DNA from: Protea cynaroides
Taxonomy: Eukaryota > Streptophyta > Magnoliopsida > Proteales > Proteaceae
Direction: 5' to 3'
Assembly (NCBI GenBank): GCA_028583415.1
Contig: CM053266.1
Span: 7,883,217 to 7,947,216, forward strand
DNA: 64,000 nucleotides
Shown in pieces: positions 25,089-35,655 of the stretch (position 1 is its first letter; every line of letters begins with the position of its first letter). A program made the position numbers and the translations under genes. Under the pieces are notes generated by a model. It saw only the letters and a program-made list of their open reading frames with translations. It was not told where the DNA came from and did no database searches.

Positions 25089-27597
25089 ACAGGAATTACT
25101 GGACAAGGGTTATATCAGACCTAGCATATCACCATGGGGAGCGCCAGTATTGTTTGTAAAGAAGAAGGACGATAGCGTTCGACTGTGTATATACTACCGG
25201 GAATTGAATAAGCTTACAATCAAGAATTGGTACCCGTTGCCTCAGATCGATGACTTGTTCGACAGTTGCAAGGTGCCAAGGTGTTCTCCAAGATCGATCT
25301 TTGGTTAGGATACGGTCAGTTGAAGATTAAGGATGGTGATATTCCAAAGACAGCATTAAGAACAAGATATGGACATTATGAATTTCTAGTCATGTATTTT
25401 GGATTGACTAACGCTCCCGCAATTTTTATGGAACTCATGAATCGGGTATTCCATGATATGTTGGATACGTCAGTCATTGTGTTTATTGATGATATATTGG
25501 TCTACTCCAAGGACAAGAAAACTCATGTCATGAATCTAAGAGCCGCTCTACAGTGAATGAGAAAAGAGAAGCTTTATACCAAATTTACAAAGTGTGAGTT
25601 TTGGCTAAATGAGGTCGCTTTCTTAGGCCATATTGTGTCCGCTGAAGGAATTAAAGTGGATCCTAGCAAGATTGAAGCCATTGTGAAGTGGGAAGCACCT
25701 AAGAGTGTTGCAAAAATTAGAAGTTTCCTCAGTCTAGCTGGGTATTATCGACAATTCATGGAAGACTATTCCAGAATTGCCGTACCTCTCACCAGTTTGA
25801 CTAAGAAGGGAGAAAAGTTTGTTTGGACCGATAAATATGAGAAAAGTTTTCAAACATTAAAGGCTAGATTGATATCAACTCCCATCTTGACTATTCCTAT
25901 TCCAAGACAACCATTTACCTTATACACTGATGCGTCTGGATTAGGTTTAGGATGTGTATTTATGAAAGGAAAACAAGTAGTTGCGTATGCCTCAAGACAA
26001 CTGAAGACACATGAGAAGAACTATCCCACTCATGACATGGAATTAGCGGCAGTAGTATATGCTATCAAAATATGGAGACATTATTTGTACGGAGAGAAAT
26101 TTTAGATTAAGTTAGATCATAAGAGTCTATTTTATCTTTTTAATCAGAAGGAGTTGAACATGAGACAAAGAAGATGGCTGGAATTATTGAAGGATTATGA
26201 TTGTAATATCCAGTATCATCCAGGAAAGGCTAATGTAGTTGCTGATGCACTAAGTAGAAAAGCAATGATAAAATCTCAAGGAGAGGTTAACACGACTATG
26301 GAAATGTGTGTTACAGGGAAAGTATTCAATCATAGCAATGAGTAGTTTGTGATAGTTGCACCGGGTGGATCAACCAACCAAGGGTTTATTCATTGGTTTT
26401 CAAATATGTTTGCAACATTGAAGATTGTACCTAATATAATTGATGAAGTGAAAGCTGCAATTAAGTCAGACCCTTATCTGGGAACGGTATAAGAAGACAT
26501 CGAAAAAGGTAGGACTATTCCTGAGTTAACCTTGGACAATGAAAAGGTACTGAAGTACAAAGGAAGAGTATGTGTTCATGAAACGGAAAACATGGACATT
26601 AGACACAGACTAATGAAGGAAGCTCACACCACCGCTTATTCGGTACATCCTGGAAGTAAAAAGATGTATCATGATTTGATGAAATTATATTGGTGGAGAG
26701 GAATGAAAGCAGATGTAGCTAAATTCGTGTCTCAACGCCTAAATTGTCAGAGGGTAAAGACTCAACGACACAAACCTGCAGGATTGTTGCAGCCACTACT
26801 AGAACAAGCATGGAAATGGGACTGCATCACTATGGACTTCGTCACCGGATTACTATTGACTCCCCCAGTAGTTGACGCGGTCTGGGTGATTGTAGATCGT
26901 CTGACTAAGACAGCTCACTTTATAGCTATATGACCACAGTATACCCTGGAGAGGTTAACCAAGCTATATGTGGATAACATCGTTAGATTACATGGAGTAC
27001 CTGAAAGCATTGTGTCCGATAGAGACCCACGCTTTACCTCAAAGTTTTGGGAAGGATTACAGAAGGCTATGGGTACAACTTTGAAATTCAGTACTGCATT
27101 CCATCCTCAGACAGATGGACAGTCAGAGTGTACCATTCAGATTTTAGAAGACATGCCTCGATCCTGTGTTATTGATTTCAAGGGATCATGGGATGAGAAA
27201 CTACCATTCATCGAGTTCGCCTATAACAACAGCTATCAGGCTACTATACAGATGTCACCCTATGAAGCATTGTATGGTAGGAAGTGTCGAACTCCTCTGT
27301 TTTGGAATGAAGTGGGTGAACAGAGTATCGTTGGACATGATGTATTTCATATCTCATTATTGAAGAAGTACGTCAGAGATCTAACACATGTTTTGACAGC
27401 GGATCCACCAAATGTAACTGATGATTTGACATTCGAAGTAGCACCAACTGAAATCACCAGCCGAAAGGTTCAACGTCTACACAACTGTGACATTTATTAT
27501 GTTAAGGTCACCTGGAGGATCCGAGATATAGAAGAGATCACATGGGAAGAAGAGAATGCTATGCGAAAGTAATATCCTCACCTTTTTGACTTGAAAG
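25089..27597 (+). pseudogene. RT, RNase H and integrase fragment, right arm of the fold-back
   Basis: It starts inside RT (GYIRPSISPWGAPVLFVKKK) and has the RT catalytic FIDDILVYS (25486-25512), RNase H LYTDASGLGLGCV, the DALSRK motif, the integrase MDFVTG and SDRDPRFTSKFW motifs, and then a chromodomain. Lesions include TGA at 25554-25556, a stop in RNase H near 26103, several more stops, and an internal deletion that joins QSIVG directly to HDVFHIS. The first Cys of the integrase zinc pair is Arg. A pol-end donor AAAG|GTATGTG is at 27597/27598. Confidence 0.9.
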
Positions 27598-29587
27598 GTA
27601 TGTGTAAATTTTGAGGATGAAATTTTTAATCAGAGGGGGGGAGTTGTAAGACCTGTATCGAACTAACCGGTCTTACCACCTTGTACTAGGTCTACCTATC
27701 ATGGTCGAGCCAAGTGGACCAAGTGCGTGAAGAAACCACAAGAGCAGGTATGAAATTTAACTCAAAAATAGTAAAAAATGAGTGTGTAGTCGCATGCCTA
27801 AATAGGTATGTCCGACCCCACCTCAAAAGAGTCCAACCCATTACTTTTTGGTCGTAGGGTCGCATGTCTTAAAAAACATAGGGTCAATGGATTCTGCGAC
27901 CCAACATTCGACCCTATGGAATCCAGTCAGAAACCGAATTTAGGAAACCTTCCTAATCCGTAGGGGGTTCTTTCCTAAACTCCTTAGGGCATATTTGGAG
28001 GGTTTTCCTCTATAAATAGGACACCCCTTAGCCTCTTCCAATCCTTTAGAACCCTAATTGAAAGTGAGAGAGAGAGAGAAGAGAAGGAAGAGAAGGATAA
28101 TTGAAAAAGAAGACTAAGGAAGAGGAGGAAGTTCAGACAAAACCTCTGAATCTCAGTAAACCCAAGGTATGAACCTAAATCCCTACCTGAATTGAGAGCC
28201 TAGAATAGTTTATGAAGAATATAGGATTAGGAGAAACCCAAATATCCATCCATGGTTAAATTCCAAGAGAATCCATGGAGGAAATCATTGTGGACAATGG
28301 ATAGTGTATAAAAATTATAGTTTGAGCCCATAGAACGATCATAGGAAGGACCGTGATCATAAGCCAAAGGATTCAAACATGAAGTAATGGACTTAAGAGT
28401 GAAAGGCTGATAAAAAACACGTGTGGTCGCACGTAGGGTCGAATGATATCCGACCCCACGAGACCACAAGATCGACCACTTGCCTTCGAGAAGTTCCAGG
28501 GAGGGTGTGGTCGCACGTAGGATCGAATAATGTCCTACCCCACCTGCGACCCTACACCCTGGGTGCTACCCTACCCTGCGACCCTACCCTTGTAGTCGCA
28601 GAAACTGAGACCCCAGGTGCTACCCCACCTGCGACCCCTCAGCTTTCGTTAATCTAAAGATATTGGAATTTATTTCTAATTAAAATCTATCGACTTGTTA
28701 GGTTTTCCAGTAACTTAAAAGTGAATTATAAAGCCTGAAGGAGGATCTATTAGCAATCAAAGGTGAAGGAACAAGACCTAAACTAATTGGTTAATAAAAA
28801 AAATGTTTTTATTCATTGAGTCCAATGCCATGATTGATTCTATGCTTGTATGCGTGTATTGTGCATTTCACATGTCATCTAATATTTCTGCTATTAATGT
28901 TCATACATATTTAATTCCGTTTATTTATAACATGATGATGATGATGATGCTAGGAATAGGCATGTGAATGTTTATGTGTGGTTAGTGTACTTGATGTGAG
29001 TGGGGCATCAGGGGGTGGACGTGACACTGTAGTTCATCCTGGTCACCAGACTCTAGCTCTATCGCTACTCAAGTCTTGTCCACTAACATCGGCGTATCGC
29101 CATTACTTTAGCATAACTATTACGTCGTAGGACATCAGGGGAGGTGGTCTTGGACCGTGTAGTCTCTGACTCTACCAGGGGGCCTTAGCTCTATCTCTAT
29201 GGACGTATTGAGGGATGTTGGGGTGAGGCCTTGGATACACTGTTTGACATTAGTATTGGTTAGTTGTGAGCCCAGTTTGTAAGCCCTCGCCAATAGAGGC
29301 TTACGTGTTGGTATGGGAAGTGTGATGCGGTACGATCCTAAGCACTTTAGCTCTATCCCTATTCCATGGTGGGTGCATGTGAGACGACAATGGTGTTTGA
29401 TCCATTGGGTGGCTTCACACACTCGTGTATAGAGGTGCGGCGGCCACCTATCCTTTCTATTGCACATTGCAAACTTATGAACCAGACCAAATATATGAAT
29501 TGAATGCATGCATACGTTTGTTGCATTGTATTGTTTGCTCACTGAGCCATGATGTGTGCTCATCCTTTCGACGTCGAATATTTTTAG
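27598..29587 (+). other. Putative intron from pol end into the 3' LTR
   Basis: The donor AAAG|GTATGT (phase 1) and the acceptor AATATTTTTAG frame 1990 nt that contain the polypurine tract and most of the LTR. Removal would join pol to the tail exon in frame. There is no RNA evidence. Confidence 0.45.
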
Positions 29588-30000
29588 TTGATGATGTAGG
29601 TACCACAGTAGAAGACTATATGAATGCTCCGATGTATGGGTATGCTGCGGCGATGGATGCAGAAGTTATAATGGAGTCGCATGATTTGTCATGCGAATGC
29701 AATGCATGCGTCTTCGATTATTTTTTCTTCGATTTATTCAAACGATGTAATTGATTAAATTATTTTATTTTATGTCTTTGTTATTTGGAGATAATTGGAT
29801 AATTTATTTAATTTATCACTGCTAAACTCTCAGTTCATTTAATATTAAAGACTTATGCTATTGTCTATTTACTCTAATTATGGTTGTGGATGTGTATGGT
29901 TTAAGCAAACGAACACAGCCTATTCGAGATCCTGGTTGAACCATTGGTTTATTGGCGGTTTATCACACCATTATGAATAGTACAGAATTGGGGTGTAACA
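27645..30000 (+). mobile_element. 3' LTR of the fold-back, plus orientation
   Basis: A G-rich tract (AGAGGGGGGGAG) precedes TGTAAGACCTG, and the LTR ends GGGGTGTAACA at 30000. The TATA-like tataaatag is at 28011-28019. The donor CAAG|GTATGA (about 28167) and acceptor TTGTTAG|GTTT (about 28701) are conserved. No target-site duplicate of the following AAAGA is found at the other end of the locus. Confidence 0.88.
29588..29754 (+). CDS. LTR-encoded pol-tail exon with stop-codon loss
   Basis: It is the same exon as at 33590-33723: EDYMNAPMYG and then HDLSCECNACVFD. The TAG is replaced by TAT, so the frame continues 12 more codons (to RCN) before a stop. The rest matches the consensus length exactly. 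Confidence 0.55.
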
Positions 30001-30230
30001 AAAGACAACATGCACACACCATGGAGAACCAGATCTAGCGGATGCAGTACGTCCAGTCCTCCTTCTCGACCCGCCTCTATAGCGTTCAAGCGGCGATGGT
30101 GAGAGTTGGCATGTTGCCTTGTGAGGGTGTTGGTGAGGTGTCAGCATCGGGTATAGCATAGACGTAGACTTTCCTATGGGTTCGTGAGTCTACACCTTCA
30201 CCATCAGACATGCAGTAGAAATGATCTATA
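30001..30230 (+). pseudogene. 3' end of an antisense gene of an older element
   Basis: It sits between an LTR insertion and a leader with hairpin and primer site, where the coiled-coil end of the antisense protein belongs. The plus strand reads MQYVQSSFSTRLYSVQAAMV, which has the spacing of the coiled-coil repeats but little identity. The call depends mostly on context. Confidence 0.4.
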
Positions 30231-30259
30231 TTTTATTTTATTCCTATGCTTATGTAGCA

Positions 30260-30287
30260 AGTAGTGGTTCGACTTGTGAACCATACT
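30260..30287 (+). promoter_or_regulatory. Bulged hairpin in an older element's leader
   Basis: The outer stem AGTA/TACT, one bulged G, a perfect inner stem TGGTTC/GAACCA and the loop GACTTGT follow the architecture of the hairpin after the young antisense genes. Almost every paired base differs. Confidence 0.55.
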
Positions 30288-30549
30288 CAAAAGAACAATC
30301 TGTTACTCTGTTTTTTATGGTTAGATTATAATTTACTTTTATGTAGAGTAATTTCATTCACTTAGTTCTTGGTTATATTAACTCTAATCTTTACCTATTA
30401 CATTATGCTTTTTGTTTGTTTAGCACACAACAACGAATTTGGTTTCATAATTGCATGTTATGTTCTTTCGATTTTTATTATCCTAATGCTTAGTTCATTG
30501 ATATAAAATCATGACATTGCCTGAGTTGGGTGGCATAATATAGCTTAAA
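30288..30549. other. AT-rich leader, no gene
   Basis: It lies between the hairpin and the primer site and corresponds to 51619-51822 in the inner element. Confidence 0.4.
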
Positions 30550-30562
30550 GCTCAGATATCAA
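30550..30562 (-). promoter_or_regulatory. Degenerate tRNA-Met primer-binding site
   Basis: The minus strand reads TTGATATCTGAGC, close to the TTGGTATCAGAGC of the young copies. It lies three bases from the LTR start at 30566, the same gap as there. Confidence 0.55.
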
Positions 30563-30565
30563 CAC

Positions 30566-32200
30566 TATCACATCCCGAATTTACAATATGTAAAAAGTCA
30601 GAGCTAACTGAATCGATACACATTTTATGTTCGGTCCAACCCAGAATCACATAAGCAGTATATGCCCACACCAACCCCACCATGACCAATATCACAAAGA
30701 ATAATCGTAGTAATTTAAATAGAAAAATTAAATACGTCAGCTGATATTCTAATGATACTTAAAATAAACTAAATAACATTGTATCACGAGTTATTCTGGT
30801 CCAATCATCCACAACCATAAACAAAACCATTTATAATCCAGCCCTATAATACTAGGCCATCAAATAGTATTGCAAAAATGAAACTAAAATTAATAAATCA
30901 AAACTTAAGTCTCTGCGAGCTATCACATAATCTCTTCCAGCTTTCTCCTACTCAAATACGTAGGCGTGACACTCACAGTCAATATCATGTACATCTTCCT
31001 CCAGAGGTTGAGCATCCATGCATGCCACAAAAGAGACGACTAGAGCACTTACAAAATCAGCAACTGTAGTACCTAAAACATCATCTAAAAAGAAAGCATA
31101 CGCGAGGGTAAGCTCTCTAATTTGTGCTCATGAAAAAATAAATAAGCAAGCAAGCAGAATGCATGATAGATTTATTACATGTAGCAATGCAAAAGTCCAG
31201 TATAATGTATGATAGTTCTAAGGTAAGGCCTGATCACGCTCACCGAAGTTGACCATAACCTCCATGCATAGGAGAGAATGGATACCCACCAGCCTGCACC
31301 AACAGCCCTAGTGGTCCCACACATCTCTTATATAGACAGTGTGACGCTCCAATAAACATTGTCAACAACTTCTCCTCCTCCCCTATCCATACCAACACAT
31401 GACCCCCTATTGGTGAGAGTCGCATACATGGGTAATTCCACTAAATAACTACATGTCATCATATGTATTTCCCTACACTCCCAGCAGGAATCCCAATCCA
31501 TCCTAACCCCCCTAGACGCTATCATCCCACTATGGTATGAGAATAATACATGTCAAGGTTTACCAAGTGAGTCGGATCCCTCGGTCCTCGACTCTTTCAC
31601 CATTTCCCGCAAGTCACATTCATCACACATTCACAACAATCAATATTTAGATGCAAATGCATGAAAAGAGATTGTTATTGGATGACATGTTATCACAATC
31701 AATCAATGCATCACAGACATGTGCATGATAAAAAACACTCCAAACATTAAGTCAGGGATTCCGTTTCCTCACCTGAGATATAACTAATATTACTATTTCC
31801 AATTAATAGGTTACTCTTTGTTACGCACGTGTCACCTAGTATAAAAGTTATAACATTAGATACAAGATATATTAATGTTAGCCTGATAGAAGGCTTCTTG
31901 GGACCAACCAGTTGCAACATCCGATTGTGATAGTGTCAAGGCTGGTGTTGCAGCCATTTGTTCTCAGAAACCTTTCTATTTCCAACAGGTTTCACATCTG
32001 GCTACTGCAGTTGTGCGATCGGTATCGTGGCCGGTTACATTAGCAAGACTTCCCGAATGTGTTTGATCGCAAGTTCGGTTGCATATCCTGTAAATCGATG
32101 ATCGGACTTTCCTCGAAAGGTTGGTCTGAGAATTTGAGTCAACCCCATTCTTGTTGTATCGATACTATAGAATGTAACTAGATTCCTCATTCAGTCAGAG
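30566..32200 (-). mobile_element. 5' LTR of an older family (LTR-A), minus orientation
   Basis: It starts TATCACATCCC, a mutated TGTCACACCCC. The landmark AATCGTAGTAATTTAA and the tail exon come at the expected distances, followed by TTGGATGACATGTTATC and CTCACCTGAG. The U3 end is not found, and the right boundary is approximate. At about 32200 the text changes to a second LTR. Confidence 0.55.
30948..31084 (-). CDS. Tail exon in the divergent LTR-A
   Basis: After TTTTTAG the frame is open for 44 codons to TAG, 137 nt or one codon more than the young copies. It reads GTTVADFV near the start and EEDVHDIDCECHAYVFE at the end, against GYTVEDYM and EDTHDSSCECNSCVFD. Nucleotide identity in the surrounding LTR is low, so the protein-level match stands out. 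Confidence 0.6.
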
Positions 32201-33309
32201 CAATAGAAATCCCCTTCCAAGATCACATGTCATGGTACAGTCATCTATCAAACCATCCATAACAACACTCACCAAAAAAATTTCAGAGTAATTAAAACAT
32301 TCATTTAAACCACATTATCATAATCAATTAAAGGAATAGCGGAAGACTTACTGTTCAATAACATTAAGCTGATATACTAAAGATTGACAATCCAAATCAT
32401 TAAATATTATCTGAGTTCCAAAACCATTAATTAAAACCTTCAGTTAAACTACTATTCAGTTCCAAACAAATTAAAATATTATTTAAATCTAAACTCTGGG
32501 ACAAAATGTTTCCCCAAATAACACAACCTAAACTAAAAGTGTTAAAAGAAATAGTAGGCAAAGCCTAAGCCTACATAGAAAATTTAAGCTTGCACGTGGG
32601 ACCATGGGTTTCCTCCTCTGGCTCACTATCAACATCCCCCACACCAGTTGGATAGTAATCCAAAGCATCAAACATTGTACCTGCATCATCTAAAATATTT
32701 GTGCGCACAAAGGTAAGCTCAACCACCGAGCTTAGTAAGAAAACCAAACGTGCAACATTCAAAATGCATGCAACTGTAAACTACGGTCAGGTATGATAAT
32801 TGTATGTGCCAACTCTGGATAAGTAAAACAGATCCTCCAGGTTTTACGGATCATTCCCTCTAGATTGAATGAAACCTCCCTAGGAATGAATCACCATCCC
32901 CATGTACAGGTCTGGCATCATGGTCCTCGATCATAACTCATCTTAATTTCACCCGTGTAACACTTGAGGAGATGGTAATCGTACTAGTCGACTCGCCCCC
33001 CCATTCATACTACTTCGGATATGGGAAGCATCGCAGCTATGTTCATACCACCATTTTATTGAACCTATGCCAATACATAACCCCTTATTGCATAGGGATA
33101 CAATTATTGGGTAATTATGTATAACTAGCCATGTTTACCTAATTAATCCATATTATTGGACCATATTGTCACCAGGCTTTTGAACCTGTTTAAGCCCCCA
33201 CATAGGCCATCGTGACCTAGCTAGGTTACATCGGTCAATGCAAAGCAATGCCAGTAATAAATGGTGTAAGTGTTACATACCACTCACCTTCCTCCTTGCC
33301 AGCTTAACC
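32201..33309 (-). mobile_element. First third of an older LTR (LTR-B), interrupted by the nested elements
   Basis: It has the landmark AATAGCGGAAGACTTAC, the tail exon (32571-32689) and TAATAAATGG-type spacer in LTR order. It is interrupted at 33309 by the outer element, with TAACC duplicated at 33305-33309 and 57145-57149, and continues at 57150. The exact start is uncertain. Confidence 0.55.
32571..32689 (-). CDS. Tail exon in the divergent LTR-B
   Basis: It is 119 nt after AATATTTTAG, five codons shorter than the young copies but in the same phase. It reads DDAGTMFDALDYY at the start and EEETHGPTCKLKFSM before the stop. The acidic run, His and first Cys are kept; the second Cys is not. 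Confidence 0.6.
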
Positions 33310-35610
33310 TGTCACACCCCAATTCTGCACTGTTCAGAATGGTGTGATGAACCATTAAATAACCAACGGTTCAACCAGGATCTCTAATAGGCTATCCCCG
33401 CGTTATCCAAACTTACACGCATCCACAATCATAATCAGAGTAAATACACAATAGCAGAAATCTTATAAATAAATGAACTGAGAAACTAAGATGATATTAA
33501 TAAAGAAAATTATTCTGTATCAACCGAGACATAAGTAAATATCAATACAAGTCTTTAATAAATCCAAATAAAGAAACTTATAAAAATATCTAATCAAATA
33601 CACACAAGTTGCACTCGCAAGAGGAGTCGTGTGTATCATCTTCAGCTCCAGCGTCCATTGCTACTATATCCCCATACGCAGATGTGTTCATATAATCTTC
33701 AACTGTGTAACCTGCATCATCAACTAAAAATATTCGACGTCGAGGGGTGAGCACATAACACGGCTCAGTGAGCAGCCAAAACAATGCAACAATACATATG
33801 CATGCAAAAAGTCAATTTATATCTTTGGTCCGGTTGAAAGTTTACAGTATGCTATAGAAAGGTTGAGGTAGCCAAAGGTCGCGTTTATTGACTCCGCCTC
33901 TATACACGAGTGTGTGACGTTACCCAAAGATCACGTTTATCGTCAACTCACATGCACCTAACCATGAACATTATATAACAAAGGTTACGCTTATTGCTAT
34001 ATAGTGCCATACCAACAGTAAGCCCCTATTGGCGAGGGCTGCAAACTGGGCTCGCAACTAACCAATCCTAATGCCAAACAGTGTATCCAAGGCCTCACCC
34101 CAGCATCCCTTAGAATACCCATAGAGATAGAGCTAAGGCCCCCCGGTAGAGTCAGAGACTACAAGGACCGAGACCACCTCCCCTGATACTCTACGACATA
34201 ATAGTTCGGCTAAAGTAATGGCGATACGACGATGCCAATGCACAAGACTTGAGTTAGAGATAGAGCTAAAGTGCTGAGACCCTCCAAAGGTTAATGTTTA
34301 TTGACGTTCTCATCACACCTCCCCTGATACTCGCTTGCATCAAGCACATCAACCACACACATACAAGCACATGCCTATTCCTATTATCATCATCATCATG
34401 TTATAAATAATAAAGTAAATATGCATGAACAAGTAATAGAAATATTGGATGGCATGCTGTATGCACATTACAAACATATTCGCATAGAATCAAACATAGC
34501 ATAGGACTCAATAAATAGAGAACAGTTTATTATTAACCAATTTAGTTTGGGGTTAAGGTTCCTCACCTTAGCTTGCTAAAAGATACTTTTCGAAGCCTTA
34601 GAATCACCGTTATAACGTTATTATATTGCTAGCAAACCTAACAAAGTCGATAGAATTTAATTAGAATTAATTCGGAATTTAAAAACCATTCTGTCAACTG
34701 AGGGTCGATGCTAGGGTCGATGCTAGGGTCGATGGGTCTATCGACCCTCCCTTCTTTCTGGACTTCCCGAATGCTGAGGGTCGATGGTCATAAACACCTA
34801 GGGTCGGATGGTCTATCGACCCTTGGTGTGACCCTCGATGCACTCTGGTCAAATTCCCACTTTTAAATCCATTCTTCGTGTTTGGGGTCCTATGGCTTGC
34901 TTCCTACATTCATTCAACAGTAATTCCAGGGTCTAGAACCATGTATAATCCCTCTAAATAGTTTTCGTGCATCCTCCTATGGTTTTCCATGAAAACCTAA
35001 CCATGGATGGATGGTTTGGGTTTCTCCGAGATCACATTCTCATCAATAACTTCCCTAAGGTCTGTACAAACTCATAGAATTAGTGTCCATACCTGAGAAG
35101 ATTAATCTTTCTCTGTAACTCTTCTCCTTTTTGCTAGGTTCTCTTCCTTTCCTCTCTTCTTCCTCTTTTCCTTCTCCTCTCTTTCTCTCAATTCAATTAG
35201 GGTTGTGAAAGGAGTGAAAGTGGCTTAGGGACGTCCTTTAAATAGACTAGGAACATCCTCAATAAGTCCCATTGAGATTTGGAAAGAATCCCAATCAAAA
35301 AATATAAAAATTTCCTAATTTCTATATTCGTCAGAAACCGAGGGTCGATGGGAGGGTCGATGATCCCGTCGACCCTAGGGTCTTAGGCTGTCCGACCCTC
35401 CCTCCAAAACCGAGGGTCTGACTTTCTGTTTTGGGAGGTCCGACCCTGCTTAGCTGGGTATGCGACCCTCCCCTACTTTTAAATGTTTTTGGGTCGATTT
35501 TATACCTGGGATCTCGATCTCCTTCACGCCCTTGGTCCATTTGACTCGACCATGATGGGTAAACCTGGTTCAAGGTGGTAAGACCGGGTTAGATTGACAC
35601 GGGTCTTACA
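33310..35610 (-). mobile_element. 3' LTR of the outer element
   Basis: It runs from TGTCACACCCC to GGGTCTTACA. In minus orientation, U3 has GGGTCGA words (35340-35470), a TATA-like CTATTTAAAG (35237-35246), a GA-rich leader, donor CAG|GTATGGA (about 35090), a second GGGTCGA cluster (34700-34835), acceptor GTTAG|GTTT (about 34655), donor AAG|GTGAGG (about 34565) and the tail exon. Four variants of AAAGGTTAACGTTTATTG lie near 33873, 33930, 33980 and 34276. Confidence 0.95.
33590..33723 (-). CDS. LTR-encoded exon for a 43-residue tail of pol (reference copy)
   Basis: The exon starts right after ATATTTTTAG and ends with TAG. It opens with two bases that complete a split codon, then DDAGYTVEDYMN, a middle ending AMD, an acidic run with THD, and the closing SCECNLCVFD. 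Copies in ten LTRs keep the frame, and all length changes are multiples of three. The donor at the end of pol (35656/35655) is phase 1, which matches this exon. I infer a C-terminal extension after the chromodomain, made by splicing into the 3' LTR. Acidic plus Cys-rich suggests metal or protein binding, but no known domain is recognised. It has no start codon of its own. Confidence 0.65.
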
Positions 35611-35655
35611 ACTCCCCCCAACTTATAAAAATTTCGTCCTCGAAATTGTACGTAC
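33724..35655 (-). other. Putative intron from pol end into the 3' LTR, outer element
   Basis: The donor TCAGAAG|GTACGT at the end of pol and the acceptor ATATTTTTAG in the LTR frame 1932 nt that hold the polypurine tract, U3, promoter and most of the transcribed LTR. The GTACGT donor is one base off the GTATGT of other copies. Confidence 0.45.
35611..35622 (-). promoter_or_regulatory. Polypurine tract, outer element
   Basis: The minus strand reads GTTGGGGGGAGT directly before TGTAAGACC, the expected plus-strand primer site for reverse transcription. Confidence 0.85.

Noticed and set aside
21273..30005. A target-site duplication for the fold-back locus
   Set aside because: The left flank is ATATT and the right flank is AAAGA; they do not match. 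ATATT also flanks the solo LTR at 13481, which I take as coincidence.
30550..30562. A tRNA gene near the tRNA-like words at primer sites
   Set aside because: Only the 12-13 nt complementary to the tRNA 3' end is present, with no A or B box or cloverleaf.
33590..33784. The LTR frame as a free-standing protein starting at MFWLLTEPC
   Set aside because: The stretch before the TTTTTAG varies in length by single bases among LTRs (for example at 13899) and loses frame. Only the part after the AG is conserved, so it is an exon, not a complete small protein.
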